NCBI GenBank assembly: GCA_024752435.1 | Contig: CP103033.1 | Span: 124,001 to 188,000, forward strand | From: Allantophomopsis cytisporea | Taxonomy: Eukaryota > Ascomycota > Leotiomycetes > Phacidiales > Phacidiaceae | Length of the DNA stretch: 64,000 bases | Direction: 5' to 3' | Part shown: positions 1-11,888 of the stretch, one piece after another | Position numbering within the stretch: the first letter of the stretch is position 1 | Layout: each line of letters begins with the position of its first letter | Notes under the pieces: model-generated | What the model saw: the letters and a program-made list of their open reading frames with translations, nothing else | What the model was told of the DNA's origin: nothing | Databases searched by the model: none | Position numbers and translations under genes: made by a program

Positions 1-1420
1 TCCTTCCCTGTACACAACAGCGTTCTGCCCGATCGAAAGGGCCATCATTGGCTCAAAGTCCGGGCAATCTTCTAACTCAAGAGGTCGATATTCAAGAGTG
101 TTGTTATTAGACCCTTCCGAATTAAGAAGCATGCGTACAATATTCGTCGCAGCGAATTGGCCCATGATAAATGCGTTACCTACGCGTTTGATACCGCTCC
201 ATGAGACCACATCTCCAACTGCAAAATGAGTATCTGATTGTGGTAAGGCGGATGAGAGCTGCAATGTACGTCGAACGTTGATATGGCCCATCTCATTCCA
301 TGTCTCGGCAGGTAGGAAGCTGCTCTTCGGAACGTGTGCACCGGCTGCATAGATCATTTCATCGCACATAATTCGCTGGCCAGTAGATAAGACTAGTTCT
401 CGTTCTCGTTCCGTACGGTCATTCTTAGTTTCGAAATCTGCGATATTCATCACTCGCTGGTTTAGATGCACATCCACGCCAGTTTCTGCCAGAATCTCCT
501 CAGCCTTTTCTTGAAATTCGTTCGGCAATGTCTCCGTACTCAGGAGCTTTGAGCGTGAATGGATCAACATCACGTGCTTTTCGGGGAATTCATGTTTGAT
601 TTCTGCTGCTAACTCGACACCCACTGCCCCTATTGAGCTGTTAGTTTTGGCAGCGAAAGAATTTCAAATTTGAGGCAAATCAACACGATCACTTACCGCC
701 GCCCACAACCGCGATGTGTTTTGCATTGCTCAATTTTCCAATGTGCTTTTCAGCGTCGTAGATATAGCGCTTCTTTGTCAAAGATCTTGGTACAATAGGC
801 CATGCTCGCTGCATGCCGGTGGCTATGACAAGGTAGTCATATGGAACGAGTCTAGTGGGTAAAACAGGATCTGTCGAACCGATTTTTAGTGGTTGACCTG
901 CAGCTGACCGCAATTGTTTTGAGGAGTCGTATTCAATCGGCGCAGGAATATCCGTGTATGAAACGATCTTAGATGCCATATCGACGTTTACCACTCGGCC
1001 CTGAAGGACCCTGACATCTCCATTGTTCAGATATTTGATGTCTTTATATGCCATCCAGGCTTCCGGTGTAAAATTGCTCGAAGTGTGTGCCATTGGTGCT
1101 CCCATGGTATGAAATATACCATCTCGTTCATCGAGAATAGTGATTCGGAGCTTTGTTTGTAGTTTGCGATCCGGGTCTATGGGAGAAGGCTGCACTGGCG
1201 AAGAAAGTTGAGGATTGCCAGCAATGAGGTTGATTAAATTGGTGACCACAGAAAGGCCGCCGTAAGCACCACCTATCACGAGAATCTGCGGTCGATAGTG
1301 GCCACTTTCGCTAAACATAGTAGATATTCGAGGTCGGGGTTGGGACGCTTGATGTGTTGATTTGGATATGAAGATAGATGCAGCTGATGAAGCTTTCTCG
1401 AAAAACTGCCGAAAAACCAT
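1..1420 (-). CDS. AIF/AMID-like FAD-dependent NAD(P)H oxidoreductase (3' end outside window)
   Basis: Pyridine-nucleotide-disulphide oxidoreductase of the apoptosis-inducing-factor-like type. The N-terminal half carries an FAD-binding Rossmann motif (ILVIGGAYGG) and a motif VIATGMQ. A second dinucleotide motif (HIAVVGGGAVGVELAAE) is assembled across an intron at 630-696. A later segment ending in FAVGD before WSGIK is the usual FAD-proximal C-terminal motif. The exons are 697-1420 and 1-629, giving 450 codons open to the window edge, so only a short tail is missing. ATG at 1420 adds a basic, acid-poor leader that could be a mitochondrial presequence; ATG at 1318 (MFSESG) is the alternative start just before the fold. 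A longer reading would begin with TTG and was not used. The family is known to oxidise NAD(P)H; the substrate here is unknown. Confidence 0.85.
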
Positions 1421-2569
1421 GAGTATGAACGTACAGAACTTCAAGTCAAGAGTAGTATGAGCAGATGTTTATGAAAACAGAAGAGGTGCCTGGTTAATAT
1501 CGGCATGGTCATGGAAGGTCAGGGCTTGAACATATTAGGTGGGGGAAAGAGAATTCAGAATCGCACCGCAGTTGAAGCCGTCTTTATGTAGTTTATGAGA
1601 AAACAAACGACCCCTATTGATGGTTACCTGACACGAAAAACGCGTATTAGTACTTCAGAGAAATCAAAATGAGTGGGTTATGTGACGCTAATTTGATCAG
1701 AAACGTCTGATACCATCCTGACGGCTGTAACCGTATCCGAACCCATAGAGTCAGGCGATGGGGCTTGCGGATTTTTCAAATATTGCCTACGCACAAAGTA
1801 CAACACTTGCATAACGATCACTAATAGACAGACGTTCCGAAAAAACCGGCTTCGGAATTTGACACGGCAAATTTAAAGTTCAGGCCAGATCGATTCTCAT
1901 CTCTGTACGGATTTTTCATCTTTTCCCCAAGTCTTTGTTCTTCTCTGATCTATTTGTAAATTTCCCCCCTGTTTCGGTCAAAAACAAAAAAACGAGACAA
2001 GTAGTACTACGTTTTGGGGAACGTGAAAGAAAGAAACGGGTAGGCGGAGTCCAATAGTACCTATATGATATTACGTATTCAGGACAGGTACAGTGATTGT
2101 TATCTCATAATCTGATTAGAAATCTAACATCATGCAAATTACCGTCTGTGGTATAGTCTTCTCCATCAACTTTTCTCATCAGCCGCACCTAGAGCATGCT
2201 AGGAGGATTTAGTGCCAATCTAACTATGTTAGTCTAAGACCTGTGTTTCCCGCGACAAGAGGCTTCGTACAGGCTCCGCCATATTCGCCATATTTGAAGG
2301 TGAAGCTTCGTGGTTTCTTTTCATCCGGGAAAACCGGCACACATCAATGAATCCCAGCTCTGTTTGTAACTCTGCGAAGAAACAGTCGTGCGTTTGCAAG
2401 CTTGTACGCATTCCTCATAGGAAACATACCTCGTGTGGTAATGATAAATCTACATAGTATTTTTCAAGAGGTTGGTCGTCATATTTTCTATTACACTGCA
2501 GTCATAATGTTGTTTTGTCCATAATGCATAACTTTTAATCCCCAAACCAACCGGCTCTTTCCCTATGAT
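1421..2569. other. Intergenic region, no gene seen
   Basis: This 1.15 kb stretch upstream of the FAD oxidoreductase and downstream of the regulator holds only short open frames with no recognisable domain. It is the presumed promoter of the oxidoreductase and the 3' flank of the transcription factor. Confidence 0.5.
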
Positions 2570-4868
2570 TCATGTGCTGAGGTTATGTTCTTCAGTCCAC
2601 AAGTAGTAGCCAAGGTCAAAAAACTCTACGTCAAGCCAGTCTTCGCTGACTGTGGTGTTGGCTGGCTTTTGTTGATCTTGGCTGGTATAAGATAAACAGT
2701 CATCTTCAAATACCAATTCTGGCTCCTGATTTGCTTCCAGTAAGTTGTAGTTGGGCCCAAAGTTTCCCAACTGTGTCAGAAAGTCTGATTGTAATAAGTC
2801 TAAATGGGTTGCATCCATCTGTTCCATGAAAGCGATGTTCGTTGAAGTAGGAGTTTGACATTTCTGACCATTAGCACGAGCCATCAGCTCCCGAGTACTG
2901 GAAAGAATCTGCTCAACACCTTGAGTGCTAATGTCTAGAAGTCGGTCAGGAGTTAATTGTCTAAAGCACCGAAGGCCTTCTGAGACTGCCTTGATGCTCC
3001 ATTCGCAGTTCGGTCCACTTGGATCCCTGACAACGTTGGAGAGAAGTACAAAGCATGCGCCTTCGAGGAAAAATCTACTGTGTTTCAAGCGCTACTCGAT
3101 TGTTAGATTAAGCTTGTACCACAAGGAATTTGATATTGGACATGTATTTACCTTTATTGTTGGGTTGGTGCGTGTTGCCTGGGAAAAGAGGGAAATCACA
3201 TGTGCGGCAACTCTACTACACAAAGATGATGTTTCAGCAAGCCATTGAACCCATTCGGCATGTACGCTTTTATTCGTATCCTTCGAACTCTCGCGGTGAG
3301 CTACTGCGCTCAGCACCAAACATGGACGTAGGGTGATTATCATGGTTTGAAAAAAATCTGTGCCAGGATTAGCAAGGATTGGCAAGGATTACAAGCCTTC
3401 GAAAGCCCTTTGACTTACCAAATGCTGTCAGCATCTGAACACAGGTTAGCTCGACCTTGGAATCTTGAAGTTCGGCTTCGGAGATGGGGAAAATGTTTTC
3501 GGATGTTAGAGCATCATGAAATCGTAAAAGATCCTCCCTAAGGGATCCGATTTTTCCACAAAAAGCCGCCAGAGTTCCCTTTCTCGAACTATAGATGTCA
3601 TAGTATATCTTATTCGAAATCCTAGACAAGTCAACCAAAGCAGCCAGATGTGGTAGCTCTTCAGGATCGGAGATAGCAACATCAAGATCGTTGATGGCTG
3701 CAGGACGGCCAACAGAGAGTGAGTACTTTCGATCCTGTGCATATAGAGACCAGAATGTGGCACGTCTCTCTTGTATGCAAGTGAGTTCCTTCTCAGGCAT
3801 CTCAGATTGGGGGTAAGAACTTGATCTCGTATCGTTGCGATGAAGCCCAACTGCCAGCGCCTTGTTGGCCGCCTGACCAATGTATAGATTCGCCGAATTT
3901 GGTCGCCCTTGGTATTGTGAAAGCTCTGCGAGAAGCATCGTAACCTGAACGGTACGAATGTTGACAGCTTCCCCTAACCTGCTCAACTCCAGTTTGGCCA
4001 TCTTAAGTAGATAAGCAGCCCAAGCCGCTTCGTCGGTCATTGTAGCTCCAATAGCTAGGACTGCTGTCATCAAGGTGGCGTCGGGATTTTGGCAAAAGTT
4101 GCTCAGGTTTGCATACATTGTTGACAGAATACTTTGAAGAGTTACTTCGGTACAAAATGGCAGAGTATGGTGAGTACTAGACAAAAACATTTCAAGAAAA
4201 AGGTCTGCTGTACCTCGTTCGAGTATGGTTATAGGTAGTGGTACAAGCGGAAGTGCAGACTCTGCACTGGATACTCGAGCTGTTTGATCCTCAGAGTGTG
4301 TGCCAAAGAAAAGATCTCGATATCCAAACTCCGCTATGGCCTCTGCAGTATAATTCTTGTGTTGGCTATTTTTCATACTCTCTTTGACGCTCGGACAGTC
4401 AGAAAGAAAGGCATGAAGCTGCTGAAGGAACGCAAATGCAGACGATGGACCATAATACAATTGCATTTGTGATGAATTCAATGTATCGAATCCCGTAACA
4501 CTGCAATGTACTTCGTAGTCGGTAGGGTTTGGGCCATGTTCAGGAGCAAGTCCATTCCCGGATCCGGCTTGTGTATTACTTGGAAGGTCTACATTTTTAG
4601 ATTCTCTTCGTCTTATCCTGTTTTTCTCGACTGTCCGCGGAATACACAAGACCTGTCGGTTCTTGCAAGTTGTACATGGATAATTACCAGAACACTTGAT
4701 CTTTTTCAGACGGCAGGGCTCGCACGCTCGTCTACTTCGGTGTCGCAGTCTGGGAGGTAATAATTGAGGACCCTGTGGTTGTGATATGGTTGGCGCAGGT
4801 TGAATCCTCACTGCGCCACCATTGGAAGTAATCTTGGGCTTCGAATGCAGAGGAGGCCGTTTCATCAT
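2570..4868 (-). CDS. Zn2Cys6 transcription factor with fungal_trans domain
   Basis: Three exons are inferred: 3419-4868, 3152-3357 and 2570-3091, giving 725 aa. All junctions keep frame (donors GTAAGT and GTAAAT; acceptors CAG and TAG). The Zn2Cys6 binuclear cluster lies at about residues 45-72 with six cysteines in CEPC, KKIKC, YPC, TTC and VLC. The middle region, with a motif around ERRATFWSLYAQDRKYSLSVGRPAAI, is the hallmark fungal-specific transcription factor core (dimerisation and regulation in the nucleus). The tail is acidic and ends in TEEHNLST. It lies 1.6 kb from a decayed PDR transporter in the opposite orientation, so it may once have controlled that pump; this is only inference from position. 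Target genes are unknown. A downstream frame that seems to start MKHSR actually begins with TTG and is simply the last exon. Confidence 0.88.
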
Positions 4869-6493
4869 TATCCAGCAGACTGGGGCGATGTCATGTGAGT
4901 ATCATTTGGCGAAGGAATGTAATAGGTAAACTTACATGAGATGTTATGCCTGCGATATAAAGTATAAGAGATATTTTAACTTCTTGAAAGTACAAATGAG
5001 AGATAGAGTATAATTCTGGCCATTCTTCACAAGGTACGTAGATAGAGAAGGGGAGCTGGAATATCGATAGAGTCGAGGAGATGATAAAATTCGAAGATAA
5101 GCCTTGGTGCATGCGTTGATGGACTAGTTTTCCGAAATCAACTTCCGGACTTTCCGGCAATCTTCATTGGTCAATATTTGCAATAGATCAGGGGCCGACG
5201 TAGGTGGTGGAGCCAGTGAGCGGGTCGGTGGGTCGGCGGTTCTCGTCAGAACATGTAAAATTAACGGCTTCCGAGAACCCTTATGGAGGTACGGAGCATG
5301 GCAAGGTATGAAGATGATTATGAACGTCATATATGGACGTCTATAATCGAACGAATAATTTCAAAATAGACGCAACTTTGTTCAAGGGTTTAAAGGAACG
5401 AACGGTATCAAATATACTAGATTCCGCTATATGAATCCGTATCAACCATTTAGAGGCTACCAAAATATAGGAGATCTTTAAATTCTACGAGTCCAGTACT
5501 CTAAACCAAATACCGAATTTTCCCTTCTTGTACTGACAATTCCACCACTTGAAGTAGAGTACATGTCACTGAAATGATCAAAGACAGGAAAAAGATAAAA
5601 AGACCTGATATGCAGTCTATTTGTTACGTGAAGAGCGAAATATGTGTGTGTGCGCTTATTGGCTACAGATTCCGGAAGTGTTATAGTGAGAGATATTAGC
5701 ATTGCGGACCGTTAGTGAAGTCTACTGTTCGTGTCTGTTGACAGAAAACTCTTTTCTTCTTTTTCCTCTTTTTGGGGGAGATTGAAAATATTGTATCCAT
5801 TTAGACCAGATCCTTATATCATAACTTTCATGTAATTTGAGATGTTCCGCTATGCCAGGGCTAGTAAGACTTCATGACCTGCTTGCTGGTTTCATATCTA
5901 GCAAGTCTCAAAAACTATATCTATGCTATCACTTTTACGAAAACGAAGCTAGCAATTTTCTCAGAATTCCACAGCAAAATGTATTAGAAATCGTACTCTG
6001 TCCACATTGACGACCTGTTGTGCTCAAAGGGATCAGAAATGAGCGGCTGATGGACATTACTCATCGTAATGCCGATCTTCCATCGAGGCGGTAGAAATAA
6101 CCTTGATCTGATCCACTCTGGATCCGGAGCGTCGGATTATGAAGCTATTCATTCGATTCTCATAGGGCTACTTGTCAAAGAATGAGATTCGGATGGGGTT
6201 TTGTGCCCTTTCCGACGCAATACTCAATCCGCTGTTAATGAGGCTCATGAGTAGAATTATAAGTAGGAATTGATGATCCGAAATTTTGAAGAGCAGTCTC
6301 ATCATCGAAACTCGTCGGAGTTTGAATAGGATTTCATTCGGTTACAATTTTTCGTCGAATTCAAGTCATTGAGTTTCATCCTTAGTCGTCTTTCGGAGAT
6401 TCGTTGATATTTATTAATATTCGCCTTATCGCTTTATCGCCTGCCAAGCCTGCCTCATAGCCTTAACCCGGATCCACCAGCCCGAAATACAAT
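4869..6493. other. Divergent intergenic region between regulator and PDR pseudogene
   Basis: 1.6 kb without a supportable gene. Short minus-strand frames at 4891-5702 have no domain and no consistent start. The region is moderately AT-rich and should hold the promoters of the Zn2Cys6 gene (leftward) and the ABC transporter relic (rightward). Confidence 0.5.
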
Positions 6494-9400
6494 ATGAGCG
6501 CGGGTTCCACCGATACCGTCGCCGCTCCCGATCCGACGAATGCACGCGCCGCATCCCAAAGTCTGACAGCAGCTTCGTCCGAGAAGTGTCAAGTACGATT
6601 CGACGAACCTACTCCACCTGCATCTGACAAAGTCTCTGAGACGACAGATGAGGATGGTTGGTCTTATAAGAAATGGCTGCAGAATTACGAAAAGGAGGTT
6701 GCTGCACAAAATCTCAAGAAGCACCTAGCCTTGACATGGGATGCATTGGAGATAATTGGAATCGACTCCAAAGCGGTCTTGGCTGACGATGTTCTTTCTT
6801 ATGTCAATCCTATGGAGTATGTTCGCAATGCGCGCGAGAAGAGAACAACTGTAAATAAGTCTGCTTATATTCTGGAAACTAAACTAATCGATATGTATAG
6901 AATATCCTCCATCAGATGTCTGGACAAGTCCTCCCTGGAGAAATGGTTTGTTATATCCTGCCATAAGGACATGTATGAAAACACGGTACTAATTGCTGAA
7001 AGTTATTGGTTCTTGGCCGACCAGGTTCCGGCTGTACATCATTTTTGAGTGCTCTAGCCAATAAACGTAGTCAATTCAAGGAGGTGAAAGGAGAAGTTTC
7101 CTATGGAAACATGAGTTACATGGAGGCGCAGAAATATCGTGGAGCAATTCTTTACAATAGTGAAGGTATTTGGACTCTCTGGCTGATATCTTTGACGATA
7201 AGCCACGGAAGTTTTGCTAATTCATGACAGAGGACATACATGCGCCGACATTGACAGTTGGGCAGACTCTCAACACTGTCGTCAGTAATCGAGTCACAAG
7301 GCATCATCGAACCGCTGATACTGCTGCCGCGTATATCGCAGAGCATCTGGAAGTGATCCCAAGGGCACTTGGCATCTCACATACAAAGGATACGCTAGTG
7401 GGGAATGAGTTCGTGCGAGGTGTATCAGGTGGAGAACGTAAGAGAGTGTCTCTGGGAGAGATATTAGCAGCACAGTACGTTTGCGCCAAACATCCTTGTA
7501 GGATAACAAAATACTCTAACAAACCACAGGCGTCAATCATGTGTTTCGATAATGCTACTCGCGGTCTCGATGCTAGTTCTGCATTCGACTTTAATCAGAC
7601 TTTGCGACACATCGCTGATGAATCTCGAGCCACGATCTTGACTGCTCTTTATCAGGCAGGAAATGGCATTTATGATCTGTATGATAAGGTTCTGGTGCTG
7701 GACGAGGGTCATCAGATCTATTATGGACCGACGACGTTTGCGAAAAGCTACTTCGAGGACATGGGATTCATCTGCCCACCAGGCGCTAACGTTGCAGATT
7801 TTTTAACATCAGTGACTGTTGCCACTGAACGCCAAATCAGACCAGGTCATGAGAATTCAGTACCAAATTCTGCCGCGGAATTCGAGAGATTATACCTTGA
7901 GAGTCCAATTGCTTCGATGATGCAAGAGCAAATTGTTAGCAAGGCTGAATTCGCCAAAGATACGACAACAATGTCCTTGGCATATAGAGAAGAACAGCCA
8001 AAGCATGGTTCTCCTTTCCAATCATCATTCAATGTTGGACTCTACCACCAAACACTCGCATGTATCACAAGGTGTGTATTTGAATGCATCTCAATAATGT
8101 TCTAATTAGATATGAAATACTGATGATCTTTCCCAGGCAATTTCAAGTCTACCTTGGAGATAAATATTCGTTAGTCATGCAGCAGGTGTCTGCTTTGATT
8201 TTCGCCTTGATTTCGGGAAGTTTGTATTACGATCTGCCGAAGAATAGTTCAGGAACCTTCACTCGTTAGTTTACTCTTGAAATGATACCAGTGCTAGTCA
8301 CTAATATTTATAGGTGCTGGGGCTTTGTTCTTCCCTATCGTTGTTTTCAATGTAAGCAGCAAATACCCATTCGCACTTTAAAAAGCTTTCTTACAATCCC
8401 AATTAATACAAACTGATAACACTTTTACAGATTGTTGGAATGAGCGAAGTCACTGCGTCTTTCATGGGTCGCCCAATCCTCAACCGTCACCAAGAATTCA
8501 GTCTCTATCGTCCAACAGCATTTACAATCGCAAAAATGATTACTGACATACCCTCCATTATAGCACAAGCTACAACATTCAGCATTGTATACTACTTTAT
8601 GTGTGGATTCCAGATGAATGCTGGAAAGTTCTTTACATTTTGGATTCTCAGTATTGTCCTTGCTCTCGTCTTCACACAGATGTACCGCTTCATCGGATAT
8701 GTCTTTACCAAATTCGACAACGCAGCAAAAACCAGTGGGCTGTGGACAATGGTGCTAATGGTTTACGGTGGTTACTTTATTCCTTACCAAAGCATGCATC
8801 CATGGTTCGGCTGGATTTTTTGGCTTAGTCCAGCAGCCTATGCGTATGAGTCTTACATGACCAACGAGTTTGGAGGCTTGCATCTAAGCTGTATTGGACA
8901 GCAATTAGTTCCCAACGGTGCGAATTATGGCACACTTGCAAGTACAAATCGAGCTTGCACCGTGGCAGGAGCAACTTCCGACGGTAACACTATCTTGGGA
9001 GCAGAGTATATTCACAAGTCATATGATTATCAATTACATCATCTGTGGCGCAACTTCGGTAAGTGTCCGTTCAAATTACTAGGGCTGATTCTAATTCTGA
9101 AAAAGGTATCTTGATTGTCTGGTGGATTGCGTACGGGTTCGCTACGGCTATAGCTCTTGAACGGCCTGGAGGCGGCGGATCTCACGGTTCCCTGGTCTTC
9201 AAGAGAGATAAAGCCTCAAAAGATGCTTTGCGAAAGGGCTGTGATGGAGAAAAAGGCACGAGCTTAGCCGTCACACGACCATCCGCCGAAAAGTCTCTCA
9301 ATCTCGTTCGAAATGAGGCCATTTTTCACGTGGGAGAACCTCACATGTACTGTGTCAGTCCCAGGAGGTCACCGTAAGCTTTTGGATGAAGTCACTGGCT

Positions 9401-11596
9401 GGGTCAAGCCAGGAACTCTTCTAGCACTGATGGGCAGTTCTGGAGCCGGAAAAACAACACTTCTTGACGTTCTTGCGCAGCGCAAAGATGCCGGTGTGAT
9501 TGAAGGATCAATCTTGGTGGACGGCAGACCCCTACCAGTCAGCTTTCAAAGATCCGCTGGTTACTGTGAGCAGATGGATGTCCATGAAGGTACTGCCACA
9601 GTGAGGGAAGCGTTGATCATATCTGCGCGCCTTCGTCAATCATTCGAGATTCCAGATGAGGAGAAGATTGAATATGTCAACAGTATTATTCAACTTCTAG
9701 AGATGGAAAATATTGAAAATGCTATTATCGGAGGTGAGTAGAACGTCCCTTCATCAAAGACCGTGCTGATTTTCATAGTTCCCGGTGCTAGATTGACAGT
9801 CGAGCAACGCAAACGCTTAACAATTGGTGTTGAGCTTGCTGCCAAGCCATCGATTCTTTTGTTCCTTGATGAGCCTATTTCTGGACTTAATGATCAATTC
9901 GCATTTAATGTAGTTCCATTCTTGAAAAGACTTGCTGCTGTTGGACAAGCAATCATGGCACGTGATACCCCTGGTTTTCTCTGCAATTGCTAATATCTGA
10001 AAGTGCACGATTCATTAGCCTTCTGCATCATTGTTTGAAACATTCGATGCCCTGCTGCTGTTGGCTAAGGGAGGAAGAACTGTTTATTTTGGTGAAAGTT
10101 AGTACACCCATCCATATTGTTTTAGATATATCACTAACTTTGCGCAGCTGGTAAAAATTCAGAAACGCTATTAAATTACTTCGCGCCGAGAATGGAGCAC
10201 CATGTCCGCCATCTGAGAACCCAGCAGAGCATATCATTAACGTTGTATCGGGGCATTTGGATATCAATCGAGATTGGAGCTCCACCTGGCTTGAATCTTC
10301 TGAGCGTGCTCAGTGTCTAACAACTCTTGCTGAGCTCAACCAACAGGCGCTGAGCAAAGAGTCTGCCGTCGGTAATGACCCTCGCAATTTTGTAACCCCA
10401 CTATGGACACAAATCAAACTTGTCACAGAGCGCCAGCAAGTCGCCTTGTGGAGGAATCCTGTAAGTTTTGATTCATAAACCTAGGTTGGATATTTATTAA
10501 TAAGCTGTAGGACTATGTTTGGAATAAGATCTTTCTCCACGCATCGTCAGGTCTTTTCTGTAATTTCAGTTTCTGGAATCTTGGAGACAAAGTGTCAGAC
10601 TTGCAACTTCGCCTTCTTGCCGTCTTCTACTTTGTTTTCGTGGCTGTTGGTGTCATTAACCAGCTCCAACCTCTATTCATTCACAACCGTGACATCTTTG
10701 AGGCACGAGAGAAAAAGTATGTTGAGACGGATTGTTTATCTGATAATTGCTAATTCTTGTTTAGGCAAAAATGTACAGTTGGGTAGCATTCGTCACAGCA
10801 CAACTCATTGCAGAAGTGCCATATCTTATCATTTGTGGTACGGTATATTTCGCTACATGGTATTTCACAGCCGGTCTACCAGTCAAAGCCAGCACCTCGG
10901 GCCAAGTCTTCCTTGGCATGATTTGTAAGATACATAAAAGCCCTGTCATACAGTAGTCACTGACTTAACTTCTAGTATACGAGTTTCTCTACACCGCTGT
11001 TGGTCAAGGAATTGCCGCCATATCGCCCAATGGATTTTTCGCCGCGCTTGCTAACCCTATCATCTTGGGTTCGCTCTTCATTAACTTCTCGGGTGTCCTT
11101 GTACCTTATTCTCAAATTGTAGATTTCTGGTAATACTAGATATAAGTCAAACTGCTTTAAAATACCGACAATATACTGACAAACTTCAGGTACTACCTCG
11201 ATCCATTCACATATCTCATTGGGAGTTTGCTCACTCAGATTCTGTATGATGTCAAGGTCAAATGTGGTAAGGGCGAACTCTCCTCATTCGAACCGTCAAG
11301 TGGACAGACTTGTGGGGAGTATATGTCTTCGTTCTTCGAATCTGGAAATGGCTATCTTGTGAACAATTCCTCGACCACATTATGCGAGTATTGTGAGTAC
11401 AAGGACGGCGCGCAGTACGCCAAGACTCTCAACCTTACAAAGCGGCTGGATGGATGGAGAGATGTAAGTCGTCCTTTGCTCCGAGTATATACAGGGAACT
11501 AGCTAACGCGAGCCATAGACTGGCATTATGGCTCTCTTTTGCATTTCGACTTATGGGTTCGTCTTTCTGATGATGAAGTTGCGCAGTGAGAAATAA
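6494..11596 (+). pseudogene. Full-size PDR/ABCG multidrug transporter, decayed
   Basis: The layout is NBD1-TMD1-NBD2-TMD2, as in Pdr5/Cdr pumps, over about 1,450 codons in many exons. NBD1 shows the fungal PDR features: degenerate Walker A GRPGSGCTS (about 7018), signature VSGGERKR and Walker B ending CFDN. TMD1 (8138-9060) looks intact. NBD2 has a canonical Walker A (GSSGAGKTT) and LDEP. Lesions: an extra base in a T5 run near 9325 shifts frame between NEAIF and TWENL. The D-loop reads SGLN instead of SGLD at 9889. The intron at 9958-10003 has donor GCACGT. TAG at 10016 replaces the glutamine of the H-loop CTIHQPSA. A second frameshift lies at about 10175-10190. TMD2 then stays readable to TAA at 11594-11596. 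The gene cannot encode an active two-domain pump unless the assembly is wrong. Family role: plasma-membrane efflux of hydrophobic compounds. Confidence 0.85.
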
Positions 11597-11888
11597 AAAA
11601 CCGCGAAATCTGAGTAGGAGATACAACTATTGTGGTGGCTCGTTCAAGATTAGACTTCAATTGTCTATCTTATTAATATGGATATGGTATTGCTTTTTTC
11701 GTCACTTGACTAACAGATGACCTTGAGACACTCCCGATTTGGTACGAAGTCTTCATATCTCCCAAGTTCTACCACCATCACCACGTGGTTTCAAAAACAA
11801 TGAACGATCTAATACTACATTTCCTCGAACTTCTTCTCGATATCCTCCATTCAGAAAACATAGAATAGAGTAATCATATCCTAGACTA

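Noticed and set aside
1421..1444. Longer start of the FAD oxidoreductase at 1444
   Set aside because: The codon at 1444 is TTG, not ATG; ATG at 1420 or 1318 is used instead.
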